Below are positions 26,221 through 35,058 of a stretch of DNA of 64,000 nucleotides, one piece after another. The DNA comes from VXYL01 sp965200375. GTDB lineage: Bacteria > Pseudomonadota > Gammaproteobacteria > Pseudomonadales > Azotimanducaceae. Each line of letters begins with the position of its first letter. Positions within the stretch are counted from its first letter, which is position 1. The stretch lies in the NCBI GenBank assembly GCA_965200375.1, contig OZ241353.1, positions 3,038,001-3,102,000 on the forward strand, given 5' to 3'. A program made the position numbers and the translations under genes. The notes under the pieces were generated by a model that did not search any database, was not told where the DNA came from, and saw only the letters and a list, made by a program, of their open reading frames with translations.

Positions 26221-26515
26221 GCGACCGCTCGGGCTTGGGAACCAAGCCGCTCAGTCCAGGCCGCCCTTCGCCCGCTCTCTTGGCATCGACGTGCTTCTGC
26301 CACGACGAACGAACCCGTGGGCGGCCTTGGTACAGGTCGTCGGGCTCGCGTTGCAGATCGGGCGGCATGCCGGGAGAGCGATACGTCACGCGAGCGAGCG
26401 AGCCCTTCAGGTCGGTTCGTCCTACCGGGTAGCCCCTAGGATGGTCGTCGATCCCGCTCTCCCCCGGCGTCGCCTGCTGCCCGTGGTTGGCCGCGAGCTT
26501 CGCATTGTTCTCCAT
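26210..26515 (-). CDS. Small basic protein, possible partner of the PIN-like gene
   Basis: This 101-residue frame starts at ATG 26515 and ends 11 bases inside the PIN-like gene. The sequence is hydrophilic and Arg/Gly/Pro-rich (HPRGYPVGRTDLKGSLAR, SPGMPPDLQREPDDLYQ) without a recognised DNA-binding motif. By position it would be the antitoxin or cofactor of the following PIN-like protein. An upstream extension of the same frame is low-complexity and rejected. The 26516-26786 interval holds only the divergent promoters. Confidence 0.55.
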   Translation of the reverse strand: MENNAKLAANHGQQATPGESGIDDHPRGYPVGRTDLKGSLARVTYRSPGMPPDLQREPDDLYQGRPRVRSSWQKHVDAKRAGEGRPGLSGLVPKPERSLGR

Positions 26516-26724
26516 TCTTCGAACAGTAGAGCATCGCGTCGAATCCTCGCAACTCCCGTCATGGCTACGCCGTTCCTGCCCGCGGGCCCGGCCCAAGGGT
26601 CCGCTCGGCCACCCGCGCCACATACCGGCTGCGGTGCCTCTGCCGCCGCGCTCCCCGCAGCGGGGCGGTCGATGCCTGCAGAAGATGCCTGCTGAAGCAG
26701 GGTGCGCCAACCGCAATGCGCGCC

Positions 26725-26754
26725 TTGTCCGCTGTGGATGGACCGTTGGATAAT
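26725..26754 (+). promoter_or_regulatory. Candidate sigma70 promoter for the SNase gene
   Basis: TTGTCC at 26725-26730 and GATAAT at 26749-26754 are separated by 18 bases and lie 33 bases before the SNase start codon at 26787. The -10 is a 5/6 match, the -35 is 4/6. Confidence 0.35.
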
Positions 26755-26786
26755 GGCGGGAGAACCTGTGGAGGGGAGGCTGGCGG

Positions 26787-27464
26787 ATGCGCAGCCGGCG
26801 GCTGTTGTGGCTGGTTGCCTTGGCGGCGACGCCGTCCGCCGGCGAGCAGGTGGTGCGGGTCAAGGACGGCGACAGCCTGGTGGTGGCCTCCGCCGGGCGG
26901 GAGGTGGACGTTCGCCTGGCCGGAATCGACGCGCCGGAGCTTCGGCAGGCCCGGGGCATGGAGGCGCGAACGGCCCTCGAGACGCTGGTCGCCGGCCGCG
27001 ACGTGGAGCTGCAGCTCGTCGGCGGCGACGCCTACCGCCGCATCGTTGCCCATGTGCTCGTCGACGGCCTCGACGTGAACGCCGAGATGGTGCGCCGCGG
27101 CTTGGCCTGGGTGCCGCGCCAGTACGATCCCGTGCCGGCGCTGGTGCGGCAGGAGCACGAAGCCCAGGCGGCGGGCCGCGGGGTGTGGGGCGATGCGAAG
27201 CCGACGCCGCCTTGGGTATGGCGCAAGGCCAGTCGCGGTGCTGCCAAGCGCGTCCGCACCGCTGCCGCGGCGTCCCCTTCCGCAGTCGCGCCCGAGGACG
27301 CGACGACGGACACAGTGGCGGAAGCGGACGTGCAGTGCGGCAGCAAGCGCTACTGCAAGGAGATGACGTCCTGCGCCGAGGCCAAGGCGTTCCTCAGTCA
27401 GTGCGGTCTGCGCGGCATGGACGGCGACCAGGACGGCGTACCCTGCGAGAAGCTCTGCGGCTAG
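26787..27464 (+). CDS. Secreted thermonuclease (SNase) with excalibur domain
   Basis: A short signal peptide (to about TPSAGE) precedes a staphylococcal-nuclease fold with RVKDGDSLVV, DVRLAGIDAPELRQ (R43, D48, E51) and the second-arginine region DAYRRIVAHVLVDG. A linker of Ala/Thr/Ser follows, then a C-terminal excalibur calcium-binding motif (CGSKRYCKEMTSCAEA, DGDQDGVPCEKLCG), with a DxDxDG-like loop and six cysteines. It should degrade extracellular DNA or RNA. GGAGG-type sequence precedes the start. It is 225 residues and intact. Confidence 0.88.
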   Translation: MRSRRLLWLVALAATPSAGEQVVRVKDGDSLVVASAGREVDVRLAGIDAPELRQARGMEARTALETLVAGRDVELQLVGGDAYRRIVAHVLVDGLDVNAEMVRRGLAWVPRQYDPVPALVRQEHEAQAAGRGVWGDAKPTPPWVWRKASRGAAKRVRTAAAASPSAVAPEDATTDTVAEADVQCGSKRYCKEMTSCAEAKAFLSQCGLRGMDGDQDGVPCEKLCG

Positions 27465-27488
27465 CGGGCCAACTGAATAGCTACTTCC

Positions 27489-27679
27489 TTATCGCGCATG
27501 ATCCTGGCGTACCAGGTGCTGGTTGGCATCGCACAAGTCGGGGACCAGGGCTCTGATCTTCTGCACCAACTGCTGCTGGGTCTCGGCCTCGGCCACCAGT
27601 CCTGGAAAGTCGGTCTCGGAGACGTCCAGACGCCGGCTTCTTCGTCCCACGAAATGGCGGCAAAGTAGGGCGTTGACAC
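27489..27679 (-). pseudogene. Frameshifted DUF1902/HicB-like antitoxin
   Basis: The GTG at 27679 has AAGGAGG upstream. The first 24 residues (STPYFAAISWDEEAGVW) match the start of DUF1902/HicB-like antitoxins. From about position 27628 the matching sequence moves to another frame, where it continues as DVSETDFPGLVAEAETQQQ and ALVPDLCDANQHLV and ends at a TAA (27491-27489). One missing G near 27628 explains both halves. It could be a real null mutation or a base-calling error; no HicA-like toxin gene follows. Confidence 0.65.
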
Positions 27680-27760
27680 ATCGACCTCCTTGCTCAAGAG
27701 GCTAATGGTTCGTCTCGGTCGGCTCGCCCGCGCTGCCGAACGGTTGCCAGCCGCCCTTGC

Positions 27761-29518
27761 CTAATCCGCCCCCGTCTCGGCGTTCTCGCCGTCCTCCAGG
27801 TAGCGGTAGCTGATGGCGCCGAACAGCATCTCGTCCCAGGACTGGCGTCCCCAGGGCACTTCCCGGTCCGGGTCCGGGTTGGCCGGGTTCTGCGCCGAGT
27901 TGTCCCACCAGGTGGTGTGGACGATGCGGGTGCCGGCGGGCAGGCGCTTGGGCTCGCGCAGGATGTAGGTGGTCTGCCAGTTGAAGTCGTAGTTGGGCAC
28001 CGAGAGCAGCACCTCCTCGCCGCCGTTCGGATAGAAGGCGCGGAACTCGGACGCAGTGCCCCGGTAGTGGGCGTGGGGCAGAAGATCGTACACCAGCACG
28101 TCGCGCTTGAAGGTGCGCTCGGCGCTGTCGCGGTGGAAGCGGGCGCGGGGCGGGATGAGGATGCCGGTGTTCATCAGCACGGCGCCCGCCAGCTGGTGCT
28201 TCGGCGGTTGGTCGTGGAAGTAGAGGCCGAGCCTGGAGCGGTCGGTCACCGCCTTGCCGTAGGGCGTGTAGTGCATCTGGAACACCACCACCGCGCCGGG
28301 CGGCAGAAGCGTGCCGGTGCCATCGGGGTAGGGCCGGGCCACCATGCCGGGCACGTAGCCGCCCAGGCTGCCGCGGCTGGCGAAGCCGCCGCGCCGACCA
28401 TCCTCGCCACGCCGACTATCGTCGGCGACGGGATTGCCCAGCGCGTCCACCTGCTGGTCCTCGCTCTGGACGCCCGGCACCACGAACTGCGTGATCACGT
28501 GGTGCAGGGCGGCGCGGTCGCCGGGGAGGATCTCCTGGCCGCGAACCCACACCGGCCGCGTCAGCGGGTTGCGGACCCGCAGGTACTGGTACTCCACGAC
28601 GCCGCTGGCCGGCACGTCGAAGGGCGGAATCTCCAGCACCAGATCCGGTTCGCCCATCTGCCACTCGGGCCATCCGTCGTCCATGGCCGCGAGAGGATCT
28701 TCGCCCTCGCCTCGGGGCGCCCCGGCTTCCGCCCAATGCACGATGGCGCGGGTCTCGGCAACGGTTAGCGAGCGGTCGTTGGCGAAGGCGCCGTAGTGCG
28801 GGTCCGCATGCCACGGCGGCATCCGCCGGGTGCGGACCACCTCGCGGATCATCGGCGCGAAGCCCCGCACCATCGCGAAGTCCGTCATCGCCCAAGGTCC
28901 GATGCCGCCCTGCCGGTGGCAGGCGACGCACTTGGCCGCCAGCACCGGGGCGACGTCCGCGGTGTAGGTGGGCGCTGCGCCGGCGTCGGCGCGGGCTGGC
29001 AGCGGGCAGTCCCGCGGCACCAGGCCCTCGCCGAGCGGTCCGCCCGCCAGGAAGGATTCGACCGCGCCTTCGACGTCCGCACCGCCGCGGTATTTGAGGC
29101 GCCAGTCTCCGGTGTCGATGAGCAGCGTCTCGCCGCCCTGGCGCAGGCCGAGGGATTCGCCGACGATGCCGGCGGCGTCGAGCAGCACCGGCGTGGCGCT
29201 GTCGGCGGCCTTGCCGGCGGCTTCCGGTTCCGAGTTCAGCAGCAGGAAGCGCACGTCGGCGTGGCGTTTGGCTGCGGCGTTGAACCTGGCGACGCTCTCC
29301 GCGCCGCAGGCGGTGGCATGGGCCATCAGCACCACGGCGCGGGCGTCCGCGTAGTAGCGGAGCTTGTGGGCGCGGCCCTCGTGGTCGAGCAGGGCGAAGT
29401 CGTCCACCCGCTCGCCCACCTCGAGGCCAGCGGCGCCAGCGGAGAAGCCGAGCGCCGCGCAGGCCAGCGCTGCGGCCAACGTGCGGCGGCCGGTGTTCCG
29501 AATGTCGCGAGTCTTCAT
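27761..29518 (-). CDS. Exported redoxin / cytochrome c / copper monooxygenase-like fusion protein
   Basis: The 585-residue product has a signal peptide (to about SAGAAG), then a redoxin-like domain (VDDFALLDHEGRAHKLRYYA; residues ~33-160), then a cytochrome c heme site CVACH at 197-201, then a ~350-residue C-terminal region with histidine clusters (AALHHVITQF, FQMHYTPYG, LLPHAHYRG) like the copper type II ascorbate-dependent monooxygenase fold. Such proteins are periplasmic and probably oxidise or hydroxylate small molecules, drawing electrons through the heme. The redoxin domain has no CxxC, so it is unlikely to be a disulfide exchanger. Confidence 0.8.
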   Translation of the reverse strand: MKTRDIRNTGRRTLAAALACAALGFSAGAAGLEVGERVDDFALLDHEGRAHKLRYYADARAVVLMAHATACGAESVARFNAAAKRHADVRFLLLNSEPEAAGKAADSATPVLLDAAGIVGESLGLRQGGETLLIDTGDWRLKYRGGADVEGAVESFLAGGPLGEGLVPRDCPLPARADAGAAPTYTADVAPVLAAKCVACHRQGGIGPWAMTDFAMVRGFAPMIREVVRTRRMPPWHADPHYGAFANDRSLTVAETRAIVHWAEAGAPRGEGEDPLAAMDDGWPEWQMGEPDLVLEIPPFDVPASGVVEYQYLRVRNPLTRPVWVRGQEILPGDRAALHHVITQFVVPGVQSEDQQVDALGNPVADDSRRGEDGRRGGFASRGSLGGYVPGMVARPYPDGTGTLLPPGAVVVFQMHYTPYGKAVTDRSRLGLYFHDQPPKHQLAGAVLMNTGILIPPRARFHRDSAERTFKRDVLVYDLLPHAHYRGTASEFRAFYPNGGEEVLLSVPNYDFNWQTTYILREPKRLPAGTRIVHTTWWDNSAQNPANPDPDREVPWGRQSWDEMLFGAISYRYLEDGENAETGAD

Positions 29519-29559
29519 CTTGGCTCCTTGAGATCCGCCCCAGGCGTCGGCCGGGGCTG

Positions 29560-30522
29560 CTACATGCGCGGCATCACCTCGTCGGTGAGCAGCATGAAGG
29601 TCTGGTGGCTGAGGATGGATGCCAGCAGGTAGCCGAGGGGTATCTCCTCCTCCAGCCGCTTGAGTTCGTCCACCACCTTGGCCGGCGAACCGTGGATGAT
29701 CGCCTCGTTCACGTAGCGCTCGATGCGCTCCGCCTTCGACGGCGCCCCTGGGCCGGGGGCGGCGTAGGCGTCCAGCGTCCAGCGCGCGCCTTCCCGGGCC
29801 ACGGCTTCCGCCGCGGCATCGGTGGGCGCGATGGCAAGCAGCCGCGCCATCGGCGTGTCCCGGGCGTTGCCGAATCCGTGCTCCGCCAGCGCATCCTGGT
29901 AGCGGGCGTACTTGGCGGCGGTTTCCTCGTGGGTGGCGTGGGGGTCCATCAGGATGGCGTGCCCGCGGCTGGCGGACCAGGCGATGGCCTCCGGCGAAGT
30001 GGAGGCTATCCACGCCGGCATCGGGTTCTGCAACGGCTTCGGCAGCACCTCCACGTCGTGGTAGCGGTTGAACCGTCCGTCGTAGCTGAGCGGGCGGTCC
30101 TGCCAGGCTTCGAGCACGATCTCCACGTTCTCGCGGAAGCGGGCGTAGGAGTCGTCGCGGCTGACGCCGAACACCTCCATCTCCTTGCGGTCGAAGCCCC
30201 GCCCGGCGCCCCAGTTCACGCGTCCGCCGGAGAGGTTGTCCAAGAGCGCCACCTCCTCCGCCAGACGCAGCGGATGGTAGAAGGCGGCCAGGCTGACGCC
30301 GGTGCCGATGCGCAGGTTGCGGGTGATGTCGGCCGCGTGCATGGCCATCACGTGAACCGAGGGGCAGACGCTGTAGGTGGAGAAATGGTGCTCCGCCAGC
30401 CACACCGCGTCGTAGCCGCCGCCGTCCATGATCCGCACCCGCTCCAGCGCCCGCTGGTACACCGTGGCCAGCGGCACCCGGCGCCCGGGCCAGCTGAAGA
30501 ACTGCAGAACCGCGAACTTCAA
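29560..30522 (-). CDS. LLM-class flavin-dependent oxidoreductase
   Basis: This 320-residue bacterial luciferase-like monooxygenase has the typical AVWLAEHHFSTYSVCPSVHV, IGTGVSLAAFYHPLRLAEEV and NWGAGRGFDRKEMEVFGV segments of the TIM-barrel family. It uses FMN or F420 as cofactor; the presence of an FO synthase at 59792 makes F420 use possible. The start is a TTG just 6 bases after the stop of the permease gene upstream, so it is part of the same transcription unit. Confidence 0.85.
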   Translation of the reverse strand: MKFAVLQFFSWPGRRVPLATVYQRALERVRIMDGGGYDAVWLAEHHFSTYSVCPSVHVMAMHAADITRNLRIGTGVSLAAFYHPLRLAEEVALLDNLSGGRVNWGAGRGFDRKEMEVFGVSRDDSYARFRENVEIVLEAWQDRPLSYDGRFNRYHDVEVLPKPLQNPMPAWIASTSPEAIAWSASRGHAILMDPHATHEETAAKYARYQDALAEHGFGNARDTPMARLLAIAPTDAAAEAVAREGARWTLDAYAAPGPGAPSKAERIERYVNEAIIHGSPAKVVDELKRLEEEIPLGYLLASILSHQTFMLLTDEVMPRM

Positions 30523-30528
30523 CCGGGG

Positions 30529-31692
30529 CTACTCGCCGCGCAGGGCGGCCGTGATGGGCAGCCAGGCGGCCCGCAGCGCCGGGAACAGGCCCCCGAACGC
30601 GCCGATGGCGAGGGCCCAGCCGAGGCCGGTTCGCATCAGCGGCGGCGTCACGGCGAAGTCGAAGGCGATCTGCGAGAAGGAGGCGTTGCTCAGCGTGGAC
30701 GCGGTGAAGCCGTTGAAGCCGAGGTAGGCGATGGCGGCCCCGGCGAGGCCGCCGAGCAGCGCCAGCGCCATCGCCTCGATCATCACCGACGCCACCACCG
30801 GGCCGTTGCCGAAGCCCAGCGCCCGCAGGGTGGCGATCTCCACGGTGCGGGTGACCACCGCCGAGTACATGGTGTTGAGCGCCGCGAACAGGGCGCCGAT
30901 GGCCATGATGGCCGCCACCGCGACCCCGAACCGCTCGATCTGCTCGGCGAGGCCGGCGTTCTGGGCGGCGTAGAAGTCGGTCTCGGCGCTGAGGCGATGG
31001 TCCAGGCGCGGATCGTCCTCGACCAGGGCGGCGAGTTCCGGAATGCGGGCCGGGTCCGCCACCCGCAGCCGCAGCGAACTCACGTTCCCGTCGCGCCGAA
31101 AGGCGGATTGCGCCACGGGCAGATCCACCCACAGTTCGGATTCGAACGCCGAGCCGTTCGCCTTGAAGATGCCCACCACGCGCCACTCGCTCTGCCGCAC
31201 CTCGAGGGTGCTGCCGACGTCGATGCCAGCGAACTCCAGATGGGCGCCGCGACCGGCGATCACTTCGCCGCGGCCGGGTTCGAACCTGCGGCCACGGACG
31301 ATGCGCACCTCGTCGTGGACCGCGAACGCCGCCGGCGCCACGCCGCGCACGATGAGGTTGGCGTCGAGGCCGGTGGCGCGCTTCGGCACGTCGGCCACGG
31401 TGTACAGCTCCGGGCTCGCCTGCAGCACGCCTTCCAGGCTGCCGACGATGTTCGCTTCGTCGTTGGTGAGGCTGCTCGACAGTTCGCTGTCCGATCCGCC
31501 GCGCACCACGATGGCGCGATCCGGCGCCGCGCTGCGTTCGAGGGTGCCGCGAAAGCCAGCGGCCATCGCCTGGATCACCACCATCACGCCGACCACGCCG
31601 GCGATGCCGACCACGATCACCAGCGAACTGCCGAGCCGCGACGGCAGGTTCTTGAGATTCATCAGCGTGATCTCGACGACCTGGCCGAACAC
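30529..31692 (-). CDS. ABC transporter permease, FtsX/MacB type (second copy)
   Basis: GTG at 31692 overlaps the stop of the first permease (TAGTG). The 387-residue product has an N-terminal helix (SSLVIVVGIAGVVGVMVVIQ), a periplasmic domain of ~210 residues and three C-terminal helices, including VEIATLRALGFGNGPVVASV typical of FtsX-like permeases. It pairs with the upstream permease, the ATPase and the membrane-fusion protein as a MacAB-type efflux or lipoprotein-release system. Confidence 0.87.
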   Translation of the reverse strand: MFGQVVEITLMNLKNLPSRLGSSLVIVVGIAGVVGVMVVIQAMAAGFRGTLERSAAPDRAIVVRGGSDSELSSSLTNDEANIVGSLEGVLQASPELYTVADVPKRATGLDANLIVRGVAPAAFAVHDEVRIVRGRRFEPGRGEVIAGRGAHLEFAGIDVGSTLEVRQSEWRVVGIFKANGSAFESELWVDLPVAQSAFRRDGNVSSLRLRVADPARIPELAALVEDDPRLDHRLSAETDFYAAQNAGLAEQIERFGVAVAAIMAIGALFAALNTMYSAVVTRTVEIATLRALGFGNGPVVASVMIEAMALALLGGLAGAAIAYLGFNGFTASTLSNASFSQIAFDFAVTPPLMRTGLGWALAIGAFGGLFPALRAAWLPITAALRGE

Positions 31693-32855
31693 TAGGCCCT
31701 CCGCAGCGCCTGGGCGATGGTGAGCATGCGCGCCTGCAGGGCCGGCAGCACGCCCACCACCAGGCCGAGCAGAACGGCGATGCCGGCCGCCGACGCGACG
31801 GTCGGCAGGGAGAGGACGAACGGGCCCATGCCGAAGTTGGCGAGCATGTCGTTCAGCAGCGGCGCCACGGCGAGGGTCACGCCGATGCCGAGGAAGCCCC
31901 CGAGGCCGCACAGCAGCACCGATTCGCCGAGCACCAGGAGCCCCACCCGGCCGTCCGAGAATCCCAGCGTCTTCAGCACCGCGAGTTCCGGGATCCGCTC
32001 TCGGAGCGACTGGCCCATCACCACCCCCGTAAGCAGCAGGATGGTGAAGAACACCGCCGAGAGGATGCCGCCGACGATCAGCGCGATGTTGCCTATCTGC
32101 GCCCCGAAGGCCCGGGAGAACTCGTCCTCGGTGGCCGTCTTGGTGGGGTTCAGGGAGTTCTCGAACACCGCGTCGATGGCGCTCGAGACTTCCGGCGCCC
32201 GTTCCGGGTCCGCGATGCGCACCATCCACCAGCCGACGCTGCCCTGGCTGAACTGCCGGGCTTCGTCGAAGTAGTCGTAGTGGAACAGGAACTGCGTGGG
32301 GGAGACGTCCTCCTCCGGCGTGGTGAACGCGCCCACCAGATCGAACTCCCACAGCCGGCTGCCGTCGCGCAGCGGCCAGATGTCCGCCTCGATGGGAATC
32401 TTGTCGCCGATCCGCCAGCCGAACTCTTCGAGCAGCGCGGCCGAGGCCACGGCGCCGGTGCGGGTGTTGGCGAAGGTCTCGAGCTGGTCCAGGGGAATCA
32501 CCGCCTCTGGGAACATGTCGAAGTAGGCCCGCGGATCCACGGGGAACTTCGGGAAGAACGAACGCGAGTCCTGGTAGTCGCCGCCGAACCACGTCTGGTG
32601 GGTGACGGCTTCGACGCCGTCGACGGCGAGTATCTCCCGGCGCTGGCTGATCGGCAGCATCTCGATGATGGAGTACTTCGCCGTCACCACCAGCCGGTCG
32701 GCGCCGGCGACGCTGGCGCCGCCGCCAGCGAAGAACGCCGCGACGGTGCGCAGCAGCGTGAACAGCAGGAAGGCCACGAACACCGAGAACAGCGTCAGAT
32801 AGGTGCGCAGCGGACGCCGGTGCAGGTTCGCCCACACCAGGCGCAGGGGGCTCAC
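31692..32855 (-). CDS. ABC transporter permease, FtsX/MacB type (first copy)
   Basis: GTG at 32855 overlaps the ATPase stop (GTGA). The 387-residue protein starts with SPLRLVWANLHRRPLRTYLT and a first transmembrane helix, has a periplasmic domain, then LRERIPELAVLKTLGFSDGR and the three C-terminal helices of the FtsX fold. It has the same length as the next permease but differs in sequence, so they probably form a heterodimer that arose by an old duplication. Confidence 0.88.
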   Translation of the reverse strand: MSPLRLVWANLHRRPLRTYLTLFSVFVAFLLFTLLRTVAAFFAGGGASVAGADRLVVTAKYSIIEMLPISQRREILAVDGVEAVTHQTWFGGDYQDSRSFFPKFPVDPRAYFDMFPEAVIPLDQLETFANTRTGAVASAALLEEFGWRIGDKIPIEADIWPLRDGSRLWEFDLVGAFTTPEEDVSPTQFLFHYDYFDEARQFSQGSVGWWMVRIADPERAPEVSSAIDAVFENSLNPTKTATEDEFSRAFGAQIGNIALIVGGILSAVFFTILLLTGVVMGQSLRERIPELAVLKTLGFSDGRVGLLVLGESVLLCGLGGFLGIGVTLAVAPLLNDMLANFGMGPFVLSLPTVASAAGIAVLLGLVVGVLPALQARMLTIAQALRRA

Positions 32856-33556
32856 GGGGAGGCGCTCCCGGCGGCTGCCTCCGGCTCTGGGGCCAGCTGG
32901 CCCTTGTCCAGATGCAGCACCTTGTGGGCGTGCTCGGCGGCCTTCGGATCGTGGGTGACCATGATGATGGTCTTGCCGTGATCCCGGTTGAGGATCTCCA
33001 GCAGCTCCAGAATCTCCCCGGCCGTCTGCCGGTCCAGGTCCCCGGTCGGCTCGTCGCAAACCAGAATGGGCGGGTCCGCGACCACGGCCCTGGCGATGGC
33101 GACGCGCTGCTGCTGGCCGCCGGAGAGCTCCCCGGGACGGTGCTTGGCGCGGTCTTCGAGGCCGACGATGGCGAGTGCCGTCTCGGCGTTCTTGCGGCGC
33201 TGCTTGCCGCCGAGATTGGTGAGCAGGAGCGGCAGTTCGACGTTGCGGCGGGCGTTCAGCACCGGCAGCAGGTTGTAGAACTGGAAGATGAAGCCGATGT
33301 TCGCGGCCCGCCAGCGCGCCAGCGCCCGGCTGCCGAGGCCGTTCAGGTCCTGGTCGGCGACGCGCACGCTGCCGGCAGTGGCGCTGTCGATGCCGCCGAC
33401 GATGTTCAGCAGCGTCGTCTTGCCGCTGCCGGAGGGGCCCATCAGCGCCAGGAACTCGCCGCCGTCGATGGCGAGGTCGATGCCTTGCAGCACGTCGACC
33501 ACCTCGCGGCCTTTGACAAAGCTCTTCTCTACGCCCTTCAAGTCCACGATGGGCAT
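32852..33556 (-). CDS. ABC transporter ATP-binding protein, LolD/MacB family
   Basis: The 234-residue ATPase has Walker A MGPSGSGKTTLLNI, the signature LSGGQQQRVAIARA, Walker B ILVCDEPTGDLD and the switch His in MVTHDPKA. These residues are all intact. It powers the two FtsX-type permeases that follow. An ATG start fits the usual N-terminus. Confidence 0.93.
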   Translation of the reverse strand: MPIVDLKGVEKSFVKGREVVDVLQGIDLAIDGGEFLALMGPSGSGKTTLLNIVGGIDSATAGSVRVADQDLNGLGSRALARWRAANIGFIFQFYNLLPVLNARRNVELPLLLTNLGGKQRRKNAETALAIVGLEDRAKHRPGELSGGQQQRVAIARAVVADPPILVCDEPTGDLDRQTAGEILELLEILNRDHGKTIIMVTHDPKAAEHAHKVLHLDKGQLAPEPEAAAGSASP

Positions 33557-33631
33557 GGTGTGCCTCCGTACCTGCCTGCGCCCCGCGGCTGCCGAAGTCC
33601 GGCTCCGCCCGTTGCGGCAAAGCCAGCTAGT

Positions 33632-34927
33632 TTACGCGCCGCCGAGCTTCGGGGAGACGGCGGCGACGACCACGCTGCTGCGGCCGCCGAGCGCCGCCAG
33701 GAGGGCGTCGTCGAAGCGCGCCACCACGCGCTCGCCGCTTGCGAGGCCCTCGACGATGCGCAGCCGGCCGCGCTCGGCGCCGGCGACGCGTACCGGACGC
33801 CGCTCGGCCACTTCGCCGGCCACCACCCAGACGTAGCGGCTGCCGTCCTCTTCGAGCACCGCCGCGGTGGGCGCCAGCACCGCCGGCCGCGCCGCGGCTG
33901 CCTGCGCCGAGGCGTCCGACGGCTCGTCCGACTCGCCCGAGTCGGCCGCGTCGGTAAGAAACGCCACCTTCACGCCCATGTCCGGCAGGATGCGCGGGTC
34001 CCGCTCCAGGAAGCCGATGCGCACGCGCACCGTGGCCTTGTTGCGGTCCGCGGCGGGGATGGTGGCGATCACCGCCGCGGCGATGGCGAAGTCCGGGTAG
34101 GCGTTCAGGCGCACCGTCACCGGCTGCTCGGGGCGTACGCGGTTGATGTACGCCTCGTTGACGTCCACCTCCACTTCCAGCGACTCCATGTCCACTATCG
34201 TGCAGATGCCGGTGCGCGTGAAGCCGCCGCCGGCGGAAACCGGCGAGATCATCTCCCCGGGCTGCGCCGCCTTGGCGATCACCACGCCGCCGAAGGGGGC
34301 TCGGATCTGCATGTCTTCGAGCAGCTCGCGCTGCACCGCCAGGCTGCGTTCGGAGACTTCGATGTCGCGCTCGGCGCGGGCGAAGCGGGCTTCGAGGCCC
34401 TCCAGGACCAAGCGGTCCCGATCCAGGTCGGCCTGGCTCGCGAGGTTGCGCTCGGCCAGATTGGCCGTGCGCTCGACGTCCAGCTCGGCTTGCTTGATCT
34501 GCACCCGGATCTCGTCCAGCGCGCTGCGGGCCGCCGCCAGGCGGGATTCGGCGAGGGCCAGCTGGGCCTCGGGGATTCTCGCGTCCAGGACGGCCAGCAG
34601 CTGGCCGGCGGCCACGGTCATGCCTTCTTCGACGTGGACTTCGAGCACCTTGCCGGTGGTCTTGGCGCTCACCGTCGCCTGCCGTCGGGCGACGACGTAG
34701 CCGGTGGCGTCGAGCACCGAGTCCGTCGCCGCGTCGGCCGCGGCCACCACCACCGTCTCCACCCGAACTGCCGGCGCGGCAACCAGCGGACCGCCGAACT
34801 CGATTGCCGCGAAGGCGATGCCGGCCACGACGGCCAGCGCCAGGAACCACGGCCAAGGCCGTCGGCGCGGCTTCGGCTGGTCGCGGTCGATGCGCAGCTG
34901 GTTCAGGAGGCTGTGCTTGTCCGCCAT
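33632..34927 (-). CDS. HlyD/MacA-type periplasmic membrane-fusion protein
   Basis: The 431-residue product has an N-terminal cytoplasmic stretch and one membrane anchor (WPWFLALAVVAGIAFAAI), a biotinyl-lipoyl-like half (VSAKTTGKVLEVHVEEGMTV), a coiled-coil hairpin (about residues 110-200), the other half motif (IRAPFGGVVIAKAAQPGE) and beta-barrel domains. It is first in the run MFP-ATPase-permease-permease and should link the inner-membrane transporter to an outer-membrane channel. The substrate is not evident. Confidence 0.88.
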   Translation of the reverse strand: MADKHSLLNQLRIDRDQPKPRRRPWPWFLALAVVAGIAFAAIEFGGPLVAAPAVRVETVVVAAADAATDSVLDATGYVVARRQATVSAKTTGKVLEVHVEEGMTVAAGQLLAVLDARIPEAQLALAESRLAAARSALDEIRVQIKQAELDVERTANLAERNLASQADLDRDRLVLEGLEARFARAERDIEVSERSLAVQRELLEDMQIRAPFGGVVIAKAAQPGEMISPVSAGGGFTRTGICTIVDMESLEVEVDVNEAYINRVRPEQPVTVRLNAYPDFAIAAAVIATIPAADRNKATVRVRIGFLERDPRILPDMGVKVAFLTDAADSGESDEPSDASAQAAAARPAVLAPTAAVLEEDGSRYVWVVAGEVAERRPVRVAGAERGRLRIVEGLASGERVVARFDDALLAALGGRSSVVVAAVSPKLGGA

Positions 34928-35058
34928 CGTCGCCCTCCCCGGACCGCGAGCGTCACCGGCCGGGCGCTTGCAGCCAGCGGCGGACCGTAGCACAGGCGCC
35001 TGGCCGCGTTGGTTGCGGCTTGCACCGCTCCCGCCCCCAGCGCGGTTGGAAGGAACGT

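Noticed and set aside
27461..27697. 78-residue single-frame reading of the HicB-like gene
   Set aside because: Only the first third matches the family; the match moves to another frame, so a frameshifted gene is the better reading.
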